DNA of 64,000 nucleotides from Endozoicomonas sp. OPT23 (GCF_009653635.1 NZ_PPFD01000006.1:372001-436000), one strand, 5' to 3'; positions 39,301 through 47,015 are shown, numbered from the stretch's first letter. Translations and numbers: made by a program. The notes: generated by a model from the letters alone, not told the origin.

Positions 39301-39362
39301 AGCAGGACAACAAAGACCCAGCTGAGCACCTTGTTGCGAATAGAATATTCTGCAATGTTCAT
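36312..39362 (-). CDS. RND-family efflux transporter permease
   Basis: Inner-membrane proton-driven pump subunit, 1016 residues, with two repeats of six membrane helices and two large periplasmic loops. Seen: start NIAEYSIRNKVLSWVFVVLL, IDSISSAGNSQIMVEL, the helix-4 motif LGMLVDNAIVITEGVL with the proton-relay Asp, and the second-half LLSLSGMLVKNGIVLVEQI. This start and these loops match the MexF/VexF-like group of hydrophobe pumps, not the AcrB-type sequence SFFIDRP. It begins 2 nt after the adaptor gene. No outer-membrane channel gene is in the operon, so it must share a TolC-like protein. Confidence 0.92.
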   Translation of the reverse strand: MNIAEYSIRNKVLSWVFVVLLLIGGVVSFTGLGQLEFPEFPVPNAMVNTAYPGASPEQVEEEVTLPLERAIQQLEYIKTIDSISSAGNSQIMVELKETVTASQQPQVWDELRRKINDTQSSLPQGVYPSSVNDDFSDVFGIMLTISGRDFDYRELENYGDFLQRELSLISGVKKAQLAGTVREQVVIEMSQARMAALGVDPSLIFGLIQNQNVVSNAGNMFIDGLAVRIHPTGEFKNIKELKELVISLPQSTELIYLGDIAEITTTFDETPMNLYRSNGEKAIALGISFAKGVNVVDIGKSVSDRLAELESIRPVGMDLSVVYDQPSVVDASVSGFLVSLAQAIAIVIIVLLFAMGVRSGLLMGGILLLTILGTFIGMKILNVQLQLISLGALIIALGMLVDNAIVITEGVLVGLQRGMSRLEAIKQVVMQNQWPLLGATLIAIIAFAPIGLSSDSTGDFMISLFQVMCISLFISWVLAITLTPFFCHLVFKEMPAADENADPYKGALFTFYKAFLGKALRHRLISLGFTVAALMLAIVGFGQVKQAFFPPSNTPIFFVDVWLQEGTDIRKTEETVKELEQTILGFEGIKNVTSTLGMGAQRFILTYAPEKVYSSYAQLIVEADSLDKIREVLPGMRSEMIQAYPEMELKFKLLNVGPSPAANIEARFFGSDPVVLRELGAKAVAVMEAEPLAEDIRHSWREQVSIVRPQIDEAAARRSGISKQALDQTMLINFSGKQVGTYRDGSHLLPIVARAPEEERLNADRITDLQVWSKERNAFVPVGQAVTGFDTKSENALIVRRDLKRVLTVMSDIKPFSDQTPEVLRQRLKDKIEAIELPDGYVLEWGGEYESSSNAQASLFSSLPMGYLSMFLITILLFGTIRQPIAIWVTVPLAVIGVASGLLILDMPFTFTALLGLLSLSGMLVKNGIVLVEQINIETEKDITVQQAITDAAVSRVRPVSMAALTTMLGMIPLVFDAFFSSMAVTIIFGLGFATVLTLIVLPVTYSLLYRIRFDQ

Positions 39363-39364
39363 TA

Positions 39365-40468
39365 TTACAGGCCTCGCTCACGCAGCAGAGGCTTAACCTT
39401 CATGTTTGGACGCAAGCGATTAACACCGGCACTCACCACCTGGTCACCTGCCTTGACACCAGAAGTAATAGCTATTCCATGTTGGGTAATAGGACCCACC
39501 GTCACGGTTACCGGATTGACAATATTCTGTTCACTGTCGAACAGCCAAACCTGTTGCTTACCAGAAGCATCATCCTTGAGCACAGCAGTCAGTGGCAAGA
39601 TAACTTCAGCTTTGTTTTTAACCCTGATTACTTTTGACAGATCCATTGTCAGGGTCGCAGCCATACCAGGGTAAACCGTCAGGTTCTCGGGAATCGGCAA
39701 AGAGAATACCGCTTCATAGGACTGAGTACCCTGAGTCACCTGAGTTGAATGCTCCTTGTAAATCACCTCAAATTGCTGATCGGGATTGCTGGAAAAAATC
39801 ACATAAGGGTGGTAGCTCTGATCAATAGAATCCTTACGCACCTGAGACACAATGCCTTCCGGAATCTGGATACTGATATCCAGTGTGTTACTGCCCTGAA
39901 GAACAAGAATGGTCTCCTTGGCCTGAACAAACTGATAATTCTCCACCAGAGTCTGAGCCACACGACCAGTAAACGGTGCTTTCAGAGTACTGTAGGCCAG
40001 TTTGTCTTCAGCAAGTCGCAGAGCTGCCTGACTGGATTTAAGCTTGGCACTGGCATTGTCTAGATCAGACTGGGAAACCACTTTCTTGTTTCTCAGAGAA
40101 GCAATTCGGTCATAACTGCTTTTCGCCAGTTCATGATCGGATTGTCGAACAGCCAGTTCATTTTTGATATCACGATCATCCAGTCGAGCCAGCAACTGTC
40201 CCTTCTTAACTTCGTCCGCCTGGTTGACCGGAAGATCAATCAACTCACCGGAAATACGAAACGAAACATCGGCCTGATTACTGGCCGATACCTTGGCCGG
40301 AAACTGGCGCAGACTGGCGCTGTCATCAGACTGGACAGTAAACAGTTTTACCGGCCGAATCACCTCTTTGACTTCCTGCTCAGGTTCAGAACAACCTGTC
40401 AGCACAACGGCTGCCAGTACAGTCAGTAACCCTGGCATCAATCGCTGAAGTTTTTTTCGCGATAACAT
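39365..40468 (-). CDS. RND efflux periplasmic adaptor subunit (membrane fusion lipoprotein)
   Basis: Links the RND pump to an outer-membrane channel. 367 residues from ATG 40468 (MLSRKK), chosen because GGAGAG lies 6 nt upstream; in-frame starts at 40480 and 40501 precede that site. The signal ends in lipobox LTGCS, so it is a lipoprotein. Lipoyl/HlyD halves are seen at VSFRISGELIDLPVNQADEVKKGQLLARLD and at APFTGRVAQTLVENYQFVQAKE, with the coiled-coil hairpin between. The previous 20-residue limit aside, the order matches MexA/AcrA proteins. Confidence 0.92.
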   Translation of the reverse strand: MLSRKKLQRLMPGLLTVLAAVVLTGCSEPEQEVKEVIRPVKLFTVQSDDSASLRQFPAKVSASNQADVSFRISGELIDLPVNQADEVKKGQLLARLDDRDIKNELAVRQSDHELAKSSYDRIASLRNKKVVSQSDLDNASAKLKSSQAALRLAEDKLAYSTLKAPFTGRVAQTLVENYQFVQAKETILVLQGSNTLDISIQIPEGIVSQVRKDSIDQSYHPYVIFSSNPDQQFEVIYKEHSTQVTQGTQSYEAVFSLPIPENLTVYPGMAATLTMDLSKVIRVKNKAEVILPLTAVLKDDASGKQQVWLFDSEQNIVNPVTVTVGPITQHGIAITSGVKAGDQVVSAGVNRLRPNMKVKPLLRERGL

Positions 40469-40572
40469 TCTTCTCTCCATAGCAAAATGCCGGCGAAACA
40501 ACGACGCCGGTGTAGTAATTAAAAATGAACTGCATAGTCAGAACTAAAATAGATCTGTTCTATGAAATCTAA

Positions 40573-41307
40573 TCAGCTGGTTTGGCTTATTTGAGCAAGC
40601 ACCAGTGATTCAGCACTCCTATACAGTGAGTGAAGGTCATCCAGTGAGTTTGTTTCAGCCAGCCCCCAGCCCGCCAGATAACTTTTAACACTTAGTAGAT
40701 ACAGGTTTTGTGCCTCTGCTACGCCACTGCCATTCTGGATGGTGGTGAATTCACCATAACCCGAACTTCTGATCATAAAATAACCATGACTAATGCTGAT
40801 CAGACCCAAATAAAGTGATTTAGTGTTGTCGTCTGACGCGTGAGCCGGACTGTCATGCTCCAGAACCTTTGTGGCAATGTTTTGAACCAGAAAATCAATT
40901 TTTTCAATTTCCTGATTCATCGCATTATTTCGGTGAGACGATGCACGCTGCCAGACACAGGGGTTCATCGCCAGCTGATTCAAAGCGTAGTTAGCGGGTT
41001 GCTGTTCGTCCCAGATAATGCAGCAGAAAGTAGCCAGCAGTAGTTGCTCTAAAGGCTCGGAAGGCACTTCAAGAGCCTTGTGCAGGACAATGACCTGATT
41101 CCTCATAATATCCAGAGCACAACCCAGTAACAGGTCTTCCTTGCTGGAAAAGTGAGAGTAGATAGCGCCCATGGAGCACTCTGCAACCTGGGCAACTTCG
41201 GACATTTTCAGATCCAAAAAACTTTTTTCCTGAAGTAACTGAAGAGTACCCTGAATAATTTCCGACTCTCGTTGTTCTCGTTTTTGCTGTCGTGACATGG
41301 CGGTCAT
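40573..41307 (-). CDS. TetR-family transcriptional regulator
   Basis: Probable repressor of the RND operon that follows on the same strand. 244 residues, with an N-terminal helix-turn-helix: QRESEIIQGTLQLLQEKSF, then MSEVAQVAECSMGAIYSHFS, then SKEDLLLGCALDIM. The C-terminal ligand domain is unassigned. The start is 41307, or ATG 41298 (MSRQQK); neither has a strong ribosome site. A 10-bp palindrome at 41322-41355 just upstream is a candidate self-operator. About 100 nt separate it from the adaptor gene. Confidence 0.88.
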   Translation of the reverse strand: MTAMSRQQKREQRESEIIQGTLQLLQEKSFLDLKMSEVAQVAECSMGAIYSHFSSKEDLLLGCALDIMRNQVIVLHKALEVPSEPLEQLLLATFCCIIWDEQQPANYALNQLAMNPCVWQRASSHRNNAMNQEIEKIDFLVQNIATKVLEHDSPAHASDDNTKSLYLGLISISHGYFMIRSSGYGEFTTIQNGSGVAEAQNLYLLSVKSYLAGWGLAETNSLDDLHSLYRSAESLVLAQISQTS

Positions 41308-41321
41308 ACTAAAATGATACT

Positions 41322-41355
41322 GTTTCCGAATAATATTCGTTTTTCATTCGGAAAC
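41322..41355. promoter_or_regulatory. Candidate TetR operator
   Basis: Perfect inverted repeat GTTTCCGAAT (41322-41331) / ATTCGGAAAC (41346-41355) with a 14-nt spacer, starting 15 nt upstream of the regulator's first codon. A further half-site TTTTCCGAA occurs at 41367-41375. Position and symmetry fit an autoregulatory site. Not shown experimentally. Confidence 0.5.
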
Positions 41356-41490
41356 CAAACCAGTATTTTCCGAAGTGGCAAAAAACAGTGTCAGCAGAAT
41401 AAGAAATTAACAGTTCCGATAACGTCAAACCGACACGGTGACAGCTTTCAGGAATTTGCATTTTCATAGTAAAACGGTAGGGTCTGTGGT

Positions 41491-41585
41491 CATAAAGCCC
41501 CCTGACATACGAAATCATGAGCTATATCCCCACTAACGGCGGGATATAGAAATTTACTATTCGATGATGTGTGTCTACACACTTA
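41491..41585. repeat. Palindromic element, copy D (about 95 bp)
   Basis: Begins near CATAAAGCCCCCTGACATAC, has a central hairpin CTATATCCC / GGGATATAG that differs from copies B and C, then ATTCGATGATGTGTGTC and the end TACACACTTA at 41585. The end lies 22 nt before the yaeQ start codon, so the element forms the yaeQ 5' region. Confidence 0.75.
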
Positions 41586-41607
41586 CAGATTGCTCAGGAC
41601 ATAAGTT

Positions 41608-42144
41608 ATGGCACTGAAAGCCACGATCTTCAAATGCGATTTACAAATTGCCGACATGGATCGACATTATTACCAGAACCACTTACTGACCATTGCCCGG
41701 CATCCGTCCGAGACCGATGAACGAATGATGATCCGGGTAATGGCCTTTGCTTTTTATGCCAGTGAACAGCTGAGTTTTACTAAAGGCCTGAGCACCGATG
41801 ATGAACCCGACCTCTGGCAGAAAAGCCTGAGCGATGAAATAGAACTCTGGATTGACCTTGGGCAGCCAGACGAAAAACGTATTCGAAAGGCCTGCGGCCG
41901 AGCAAAACAAGCTGTGTTAATAAACTACGGTGGTAGAACATCTGACAGCTGGTGGCAACAGAACCAAAACACTCTGAAACGTTTCAATAATCTTTCAGTA
42001 TTTGATCTGCCAGAACAACAGGGTAAAGAGCTGGCAACCCTGGCTGACAGAAGCATGCAACTAAGCGTGACTATTCAGGATGGCCATGCGTTGGTCAGCT
42101 CAGATGCTGGCAGCGTAGATATTCAACTGAAAAAGAGAAAGTAA
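41608..42144 (+). CDS. yaeQ: YaeQ family protein
   Basis: 178 residues, close to E. coli YaeQ (181). Recognisable family start MALKATIFKCDLQIADMD, HPSETDERMMIRVMAFAF, and ELWIDLGQPDEKRIRKACGR. The fold is a PD-(D/E)XK nuclease-like one; D-x-(E/D)-x-K type residues lie in the DEPDLWQKSL...LWIDLGQP region. YaeQ was first reported as a suppressor linked to RfaH, but its role is unsettled. ATG 41608 follows CAGGACATAAGTT. Element copy D lies just upstream. Confidence 0.9.
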   Translation: MALKATIFKCDLQIADMDRHYYQNHLLTIARHPSETDERMMIRVMAFAFYASEQLSFTKGLSTDDEPDLWQKSLSDEIELWIDLGQPDEKRIRKACGRAKQAVLINYGGRTSDSWWQQNQNTLKRFNNLSVFDLPEQQGKELATLADRSMQLSVTIQDGHALVSSDAGSVDIQLKKRK

Positions 42145-42209
42145 AAAGGTATGGGCGAACTATTCGCCCATTGAGGCGCCTGCTGAACCGTCCGGCAAAG
42201 TGCAAACCA

Positions 42210-42521
42210 TCAAAAACAGTTGGTTGGTCTTGGTAACCCGGCAATTCTGGCGGCCAGCTTGGCGGGGCTCTCGGGAAACAGTTTCATCAGGTACATACTG
42301 CTGCCTTTTTCCTTACCCAGATGATTGGCAATGTATTTCACAAACGGTCGCTGGCTAGGCGCATGTTCAAACTCCTGATAGAAGTTTCGTAACAGTTCCA
42401 GAACCTGCCAGTGATCATCCGTCAACTGCACACCTGAATCGTTTGCCAGTTGGTCAGCTATTTCCCTGCTCCATTCTGCTGTATCCAGAAGGTAGCCATC
42501 TTTATCGAGATTCAGATCCAT
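42210..42521 (-). CDS. tusE: Sulfurtransferase TusE (DsrC family)
   Basis: Final carrier of the Tus relay, passing persulfide sulfur to MnmA for 2-thiouridine at U34 of tRNA-Lys/Glu/Gln. 103 residues; the family's C-terminal arm ends RPTNCF with the penultimate catalytic Cys. The single Cys (not the two of true dissimilatory DsrC) and neighbouring tusBCD fit TusE. LTDDHWQVLELLRNFYQEF is the family core. Its start is 1 nt from the tusB stop. Confidence 0.93.
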   Translation of the reverse strand: MDLNLDKDGYLLDTAEWSREIADQLANDSGVQLTDDHWQVLELLRNFYQEFEHAPSQRPFVKYIANHLGKEKGSSMYLMKLFPESPAKLAARIAGLPRPTNCF

Positions 42522-42522
42522 G

Positions 42523-42810
42523 TTAAAACCAGCTCAGTACTTTCTCATTTTTCTCGGTCAGGCTAACGAAGCCAGCGTAATCCACTAATTCGATATCCAG
42601 CTCATCCCGGTTGGTGACACCTCTGGCCATAACATCCGCTTCGAGCACATAGACAGAGACATCCCTGATCAGTTCAGCAAGAATATCCGCTGTTTCAAAC
42701 AGTGCATAAACACCGTCTTCTATAAGCAAAAGGCTATCGCCCTTATTGACAGCGCGCAGGCAGAGTTCCAGTGGCTGTCCGTTTTTGTTGACGGTGTGTA
42801 AAGTAGCCAT
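42523..42810 (-). CDS. tusB: Sulfurtransferase complex subunit TusB (DsrH family)
   Basis: 95-residue subunit of the TusBCD heterohexamer that takes sulfur from TusA and hands it to TusE. MATLHTVNKNGQPLELCLRAV and GDSLLLIEDGVYAL are typical of DsrH/TusB. It shares one base with the tusC stop and lies 1 nt from tusE, so it is translationally coupled. Confidence 0.9.
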   Translation of the reverse strand: MATLHTVNKNGQPLELCLRAVNKGDSLLLIEDGVYALFETADILAELIRDVSVYVLEADVMARGVTNRDELDIELVDYAGFVSLTEKNEKVLSWF

Positions 42811-43223
42811 CAGAAGTTCAGCACCTTTTTCTGAGTTGCAAGAAATGTTGCTACACCATCGCCTTCCAGCAAGGTATAGACAGGCAGTAACTGCTCCGGT
42901 TCAAGGCCCCTCTCATCAAGAGACTCACTGTCTACATAAACCGTTTCAATACCGTAGAGCTCCAGTGATTTGAACATAGCCAGCAGGTTTTTTCTGGGCA
43001 GCTGGCTAGGATCCTGATGATCAACCAACTGATAAACACCATCACCCATCAACAGTAATGAAGTGGGCAGGTCATAAGACGCCGAGACAAGTGCTGCATC
43101 CAGTGCTTCTCTGGCACTCTGCCCTCTATAGGGAGACTGGCTGGAAACAACACAGAGAGATGTTTGGTTCACTGATTTTTGCGACTCTGACTCTTGAGGC
43201 TCTGCTTGCTGCAACATTGTCAT
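42810..43223 (-). CDS. tusC: Sulfurtransferase complex subunit TusC (DsrF family)
   Basis: 137-residue DsrF-type subunit. The core SQSPYRGQSAREALDAALVSAS and LLLMGDGVYQLV match TusC. It carries an N-terminal extension of about 20 residues (MLQQAEPQESESQKSVNQ) compared with the 119-residue E. coli protein; a later start is possible. It overlaps the tusD end by 4 nt. Confidence 0.9.
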   Translation of the reverse strand: MTMLQQAEPQESESQKSVNQTSLCVVSSQSPYRGQSAREALDAALVSASYDLPTSLLLMGDGVYQLVDHQDPSQLPRKNLLAMFKSLELYGIETVYVDSESLDERGLEPEQLLPVYTLLEGDGVATFLATQKKVLNF

Positions 43224-43612
43224 GCTCCAAAGGTGATCAGTCGATCCGTTTCAACCAGAGATTCCAGTAACTGACCCAAGCCAGATAGTTGAAAGCCATC
43301 AGCAAGATTACTGGCCGGTAACTGGTAACGCTCAGCCTCATCAGCATCCACGACACCACGTCTCAAAGCCGCAGCGATGCAAACAACAGCATCAATCTCA
43401 TTCTGTTGAACCAGTTCCTGCCATTCAGCAGGAAGATTGACTTCATCCTGAGGCGGATTGCTCAGGCTGGAGGCATTCTGAACACCGTCCTGATAGAAGA
43501 AGATGCGCGAAACCGTGTGACCAGAAGCCAATACAGCTTTAGCAAAACTCAAGGCAGTCTGCCCAGCCTGACTGCTGCCCATGGCACCATAGACAGCCAG
43601 TGCGTAGTTCAT
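43220..43612 (-). CDS. tusD: Sulfurtransferase complex subunit TusD (DsrE family)
   Basis: Sulfur-accepting subunit of TusBCD, 130 residues. The start MNYALAVYGAMGSSQAGQTA and the catalytic-Cys segment VVCIAAALRRGVVD match DsrE/TusD. ATG 43612 has GGAG 8 nt upstream and is preferred to an in-frame start at 43624. First gene of tusDCBE, separated from yccA by a terminator. Confidence 0.92.
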   Translation of the reverse strand: MNYALAVYGAMGSSQAGQTALSFAKAVLASGHTVSRIFFYQDGVQNASSLSNPPQDEVNLPAEWQELVQQNEIDAVVCIAAALRRGVVDADEAERYQLPASNLADGFQLSGLGQLLESLVETDRLITFGA

Positions 43613-43662
43613 AGATGACTCCAAACCAATAAATAGTCATGAGTAATAATACTCCTGACATA

Positions 43663-43690
43663 AAAAAGCCCCGCGAATGCAGGGCTTTTT
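43663..43690 (-). terminator. Rho-independent terminator of the yccA-like gene
   Basis: AAAAAGCCCCGC / GCAGGGCTTTTT inverted repeat with A-run on one side and T-run on the other. It lies 14 nt after the BI-1 gene stop on the minus strand, dividing it from tusDCBE. Confidence 0.85.
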
Positions 43691-43704
43691 AACAACCGAG
43701 AGTA

Positions 43705-44376
43705 TCAGTCGTCAGACATGCCCAGCAGAGACAGCAATGCTGTGAACAGGTTGTAAATATTCAGGTATAGCGAAACTGTAGCGCGAATGTAGTTGGTTTC
43801 ACCACCGTGAATAATACGGCTGGTGTCATACAGAATAAAGCCGGACATCAGCACTACGATCAGAGCAGACAACGCCATATGCGCCGCTGGCACCTGGAAA
43901 AAGATCAGGGCTATGCTGGCAACCAATGCCACAACCAGACCGACCATCAGGAAACCACCCATGAAGGAGAAATCCTTACGAGTAGTCAATACATAGCCGG
44001 ACAGAGCAAAGAATACTACCGCAGTTCCACCCAGAGCCTGCATCACTAGTGAAGGACCGTTAGCCAGAGCAAGATAGTGGTTCAGCATTGGGCCCAGAGC
44101 AGCACCCATTACGCCAGCAAATGCGAATACAACAGCAATGCCTTTACCGGAGTCTGCAGTTTTATGAACAGCAAAAATCAAACCCAGACCAACAAAGCTG
44201 AGTATCATCGCGGTCAGGCGACTGATTTCCAGCGCCATGGCAACACCGGCTGTTACAGCGCTGAACAGCAGTGTCATACCCAGCAGCATATAGGTGTTAC
44301 GCAGAACCTTGTTAATTTCGATACCCGAGCCAATAGCAGCCGGGTTAGCCGACATTACGGTGGACTTACGTTCCAT
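43705..44376 (-). CDS. yccA: Bax inhibitor-1/YccA family membrane protein
   Basis: Inner-membrane protein, 223 residues and seven hydrophobic helices. Family signature near the C-terminus: GFILYDTSRIIHGGETNYIRATVSLYLNIYNLF, quoted here only in part (ILYDTSRIIHGGE, LNIYNLFTALL). The E. coli relative YccA is an FtsH substrate and inhibitor; BI-1 relatives conduct Ca2+ or H+. GAGAGGGG lies 6 nt before ATG 44376. It adjoins tusDCBE, echoing yccA-tusE linkage in E. coli. Confidence 0.9.
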   Translation of the reverse strand: MERKSTVMSANPAAIGSGIEINKVLRNTYMLLGMTLLFSAVTAGVAMALEISRLTAMILSFVGLGLIFAVHKTADSGKGIAVVFAFAGVMGAALGPMLNHYLALANGPSLVMQALGGTAVVFFALSGYVLTTRKDFSFMGGFLMVGLVVALVASIALIFFQVPAAHMALSALIVVLMSGFILYDTSRIIHGGETNYIRATVSLYLNIYNLFTALLSLLGMSDD

Positions 44377-44623
44377 CTTATTCCCCTCTCAATGAGCTTA
44401 TATAGAAGCAGTATACCAAAGCCAGCCTCATCGGCTATCTTCTGTACGCTTTTTTACACTATAAACCCTACTATTTTCAGGGGTATAGCGTCTGATCAGA
44501 GCAAATAGAACACTTCTATATTCTGCTTTGCTTTACCGAACCCGTTCTTGCTTATATTCGTATCGCCATCCCTGGCTGTAAATAAATCCGTAGTTTTTTA
44601 TATAGTCTTTGCTTTTCAAGGGT

Positions 44624-44651
44624 TTGACAGCGGAAAGATTTCAGGTAATAT
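44624..44651 (+). promoter_or_regulatory. Sigma-70 promoter of the tRNA-Ser genes
   Basis: TTGACA (44624-44629), 16-nt spacer, TAATAT (44646-44651). The predicted start lies about 10 nt before the mature 5' end of the first tRNA-Ser at 44668, typical of stable RNA promoters. Confidence 0.7.
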
Positions 44652-44667
44652 TCGTTCTCGTTGCCGC

Positions 44668-44758
44668 GGAGGGGTGACTGAGTGGTTTAAAGTACCGGTC
44701 TTGAAAACCGGCGTGGGTTTATAGCCCACCCAGGGTTCGAATCCCTGCCCCTCCGCCA
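44668..44758 (+). tRNA. tRNA-Ser (anticodon UGA), copy 1
   Basis: 91 nt including encoded CCA. Acceptor GGAGGGG pairs with CCCCTCC, followed by G and CCA. The anticodon stem CCGGT/ACCGG encloses loop CTTGAAA (TGA at 44702-44704). A long variable arm (GTGGG...CCCAC) and the T-arm with GGTTCGAATCC are present, as expected for class II tRNA-Ser. Confidence 0.96.
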
Positions 44759-44836
44759 CTTCTCATTTGAAAAGTTATTTGGCAACGAAATCTCAGTAGC
44801 ATTCGTAAACGTCCTGTTTTCAGTGTTATACCCTGT

Positions 44837-44927
44837 GGAGGGGTGGCTGAGTGGTTGAAAGCACTGGTCTTGAAAACCAGCGTAGGTTAATAGCCTACCC
44901 AGGGTTCGAATCCCTGCCCCTCCGCCA
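44837..44927 (+). tRNA. tRNA-Ser (anticodon UGA), copy 2
   Basis: 91 nt with encoded CCA and the same acceptor and T-arm as copy 1. The anticodon stem is CTGGT/ACCAG and the variable arm GTAGG...CCTAC, so it differs from copy 1 by paired, compensatory changes. Loop CTTGAAA gives UGA. It starts 78 nt after copy 1 and is probably co-transcribed with it. Confidence 0.96.
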
Positions 44928-45115
44928 TATTTTTCTTATATCTCATTTCACCAGCCACCTTCGATTGATAGTAAGTGCACAATCCTTAATTTTTTTCATT
45001 TACGTGAAACGACTAAAAGCCTCATCACTACACCACGCCCTTACCTAGAATTATCTTGCAACTCGCATAAACCTTAACGCTCAAACTCCTCACTCCTGAC
45101 TTTCAAAACCCACAA

Positions 45116-45153
45116 CAAAAAAAAGCGACACTCGAAAGCATCGCCTTTTTGTA
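45116..45153 (-). terminator. Terminator of cold-shock gene 1
   Basis: An A-run followed by GCGACACTCGAAAGCATCGC and a T-run: on the minus strand a GC-containing hairpin ends in eight T. It lies 42 nt after the csp stop codon, in the same place as the terminator of the second csp copy at 47016. Confidence 0.75.
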
Positions 45154-45194
45154 CCTTGCTCAGAGCAAAGCTATATAGCTGTTATAGCCAGTCC

Positions 45195-45401
45195 TTACAG
45201 AGGACGGATATCTTCAGCCTGCGGACCTTTCTGGCCCTGAGTCACTGTGAACTCAACCTGCTGACCTTCAGTCAGCGTCTTAAAGCCGTCGCCAACGATC
45301 TGACGGAAATGAGCAAACACGTCAGGACCGTTTTCCTGAGCGATGAAGCCAAAACCTTTCTCTTCGTTGAACCACTTAACAGTACCGGTAGTAATAGACA
45401 T
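45195..45401 (-). CDS. Cold-shock protein, CspA family (copy 1)
   Basis: 68-residue cold-shock domain protein that binds single-stranded nucleic acid and acts as an RNA chaperone. It carries both RNP motifs, KGFGFIAQ and VFAHFRQI, in [15 protein letters not shown]. The last residues are [11 protein letters not shown] chose the ATG at 45401 because AGGG is 7 nt upstream of it; the ATG at 45407 is only 1 nt from that site. It has a long leader shared with the copy at 47094, suggesting post-transcriptional cold control. Confidence 0.93.
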   Translation of the reverse strand: MSITTGTVKWFNEEKGFGFIAQENGPDVFAHFRQIVGDGFKTLTEGQQVEFTVTQGQKGPQAEDIRPL

Positions 45402-45575
45402 AGTCATACCCTAATTTTTAAAACAGTTTTAACAAAATTGTGCCCAGCCTGTCTTTCAACAGTAAGGGCGATAAAGCTAGAAGCTTTGTTATTACTTATG
45501 AAGAGCATGACGAGCCATAACAGCCGGAATACTTAATCTATGCATAAAGAATCAAACGAACTTGTAACGTGGAGC
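45402..45575 (-). promoter_or_regulatory. Conserved leader of csp copy 1
   Basis: About 170 nt upstream of the gene. Several blocks (AAAGCTAGAAG, TTACTTATGAAGA, AAAGAATCAAACG, CTTGTAACGTGG as read on the plus strand) recur in the same order upstream of csp copy 2 at 47301-47470. Conservation outside the coding region fits a regulated 5' leader like that of cspA (inference). The rest, 45576-45907, has no feature I can support. Confidence 0.55.
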
Positions 45576-45907
45576 CTATTTTACAGCTCTTTGAATTCAC
45601 AACAACGAGTAGATTCCAACTTAAACAGAGGGGAATACCAGATAAAAACAGATATCTGCCTATAAAAACTTGGAAAACAATGACGCTTTCTCATAACACC
45701 ACCGCGCTCATAAAGATCAATACCACAACCGCTGCAACTAATTGAGAAAGATAGGCGTACATTCTCAACTATAGGTAAACCTCCATGACCTTCATATTGG
45801 TAAAGTTCTTGTGCCAGCAGACAGCACTGATACTGTAAAATCTACCTTATTCAAAGGCAGCTTCGAAAAGACAGTCAGAGAACAGCTGACCTCTTAATGG
45901 AAAACAT

Positions 45908-46561
45908 ATGACGTCCAACTCATTAAATAAACGCAATGCCAGCACTGTAGTCGTACTCGATTTCGAAACCACCGGCTTATCACCGGATATGGGAGACAGG
46001 GCTATTGAGATTGGTGCAGTGCTATTGGAGAACGGTAAAATCACTGACCGCTTTCAGAAACTAATGAATCCAGACAGGCGAATCAATTCATTTATAGAGA
46101 ATTACACCGGGATTTCCAACGCCATGATAAAGAGTGCCGACTCTTGCGCATCTGTCATGAAAGAGTTTGGCCAATTTATTGAAGGGCACAACCTGGTAGC
46201 CCATAACGCTTCATTCGATAAAAAGTTTCTGGATGCCGAACTGTTACTGGCTGATTCAAACTACAGAGGCTCATTTGCCTGCTCAATGCTAATTGCCAGA
46301 CGACTGTATCAGGATGCTCCCAACCATAAACTAGGAACATTAGTACGATACAAAAACCTGCCAACAGAAGGCGTTTTTCACCGAGCCCTGGCTGATGCAG
46401 AGATGACAGCTCATCTATGGCTTGAAATGCTGAATGACTTGAATAATTCACATCAACTGGATCACATACCGTTCAGTCTGATGAATACCTTATCACGAAC
46501 ACCAAAGCATTCCGTTGACAGACTTCTTACCAAACACAAATCAGCCCAACCGATACATTAA
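45908..46561 (+). CDS. DnaQ/DEDDh-family 3'-5' exonuclease
   Basis: 217 residues; predicted nucleic-acid 3'-5' exonuclease of the PolC/epsilon type. ExoI is VVVLDFETTGLSP (Asp and Glu), ExoII is LVAHNASFDKKFLD, and ExoIII is FHRALADAEMTAHLWL (His-x4-Asp). It has no polymerase-binding tail of DnaQ, so it is likely a stand-alone enzyme (compare ExoX/YcbZ-like proteins). ATG 45908. It is flanked by csp copies and followed by the terminator-like repeat at 46587. Confidence 0.88.
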   Translation: MTSNSLNKRNASTVVVLDFETTGLSPDMGDRAIEIGAVLLENGKITDRFQKLMNPDRRINSFIENYTGISNAMIKSADSCASVMKEFGQFIEGHNLVAHNASFDKKFLDAELLLADSNYRGSFACSMLIARRLYQDAPNHKLGTLVRYKNLPTEGVFHRALADAEMTAHLWLEMLNDLNNSHQLDHIPFSLMNTLSRTPKHSVDRLLTKHKSAQPIH

Positions 46562-46586
46562 TACGTTTTTATTATCCCTTAAACAC

Positions 46587-46617
46587 AAAAAAAGCAGCAC
46601 TCTAGAGTACTGCTTTT
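46587..46617. terminator. Bidirectional terminator between exonuclease gene and csp remnant
   Basis: AAAAGCAGCACT / AGTACTGCTTTT hairpin around CTAG, flanked by A- and T-runs. It lies 26 nt after the exonuclease stop and also 51 nt downstream of the csp remnant, so it may serve either strand; by position it corresponds to the terminators after the two intact csp genes. Confidence 0.7.
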
Positions 46618-46667
46618 CTCAGACCCTGCCTAAACAACGTCATTTAGCTGTGCTGTGTAGCCAGTCC

Positions 46668-46765
46668 TTACAGAGGACGGATATCTTCAGCTTGTGGACC
46701 TTTCTGACCCTGAGTTACGGTGAACTCAACCTGCTAGCCTTCAATCAGCGTCTTGAAACCTTCGC
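46668..46765 (-). pseudogene. Cold-shock gene remnant
   Basis: The minus strand encodes the C-terminal half of a CspA protein (GFKTLIEG, then [13 protein letters not shown]...DIRPL) matching the two intact copies, but a TAG replaces the first Gln after LIEG. The N-terminal half, including KGFGFIAQ, is gone; upstream sequence turns into an A/G-rich tract. The sequence just downstream (AGCCAGTCC on the plus strand) also matches the intact units. Confidence 0.85.
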
Positions 46766-47015
46766 AAAAAAAAGAAAACCCCCTATAAACCACCGAAATA
46801 CTATTAACCACCCTCACAACAGCAGACCACCTCCCTACTCTGACCTATATAAAACGTAAATCAAAAGACAGAATTGCGAACTCTACTGTTTGGCCAGCCT
46901 AACCATACCTGCAACAAAATAGATTATTGTTATTGTCGCAGATGACCTTCGATCATACGACTGTCGAACCAGGCACTTCCAAAATTGGATGAATGAACTT
47001 TTGGAACGCCCATAC

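Noticed and set aside
46515-46859. A 114-codon plus-strand frame after the exonuclease gene
   Set aside because: It crosses the terminator and the csp remnant in antisense; no ribosome site or family features.
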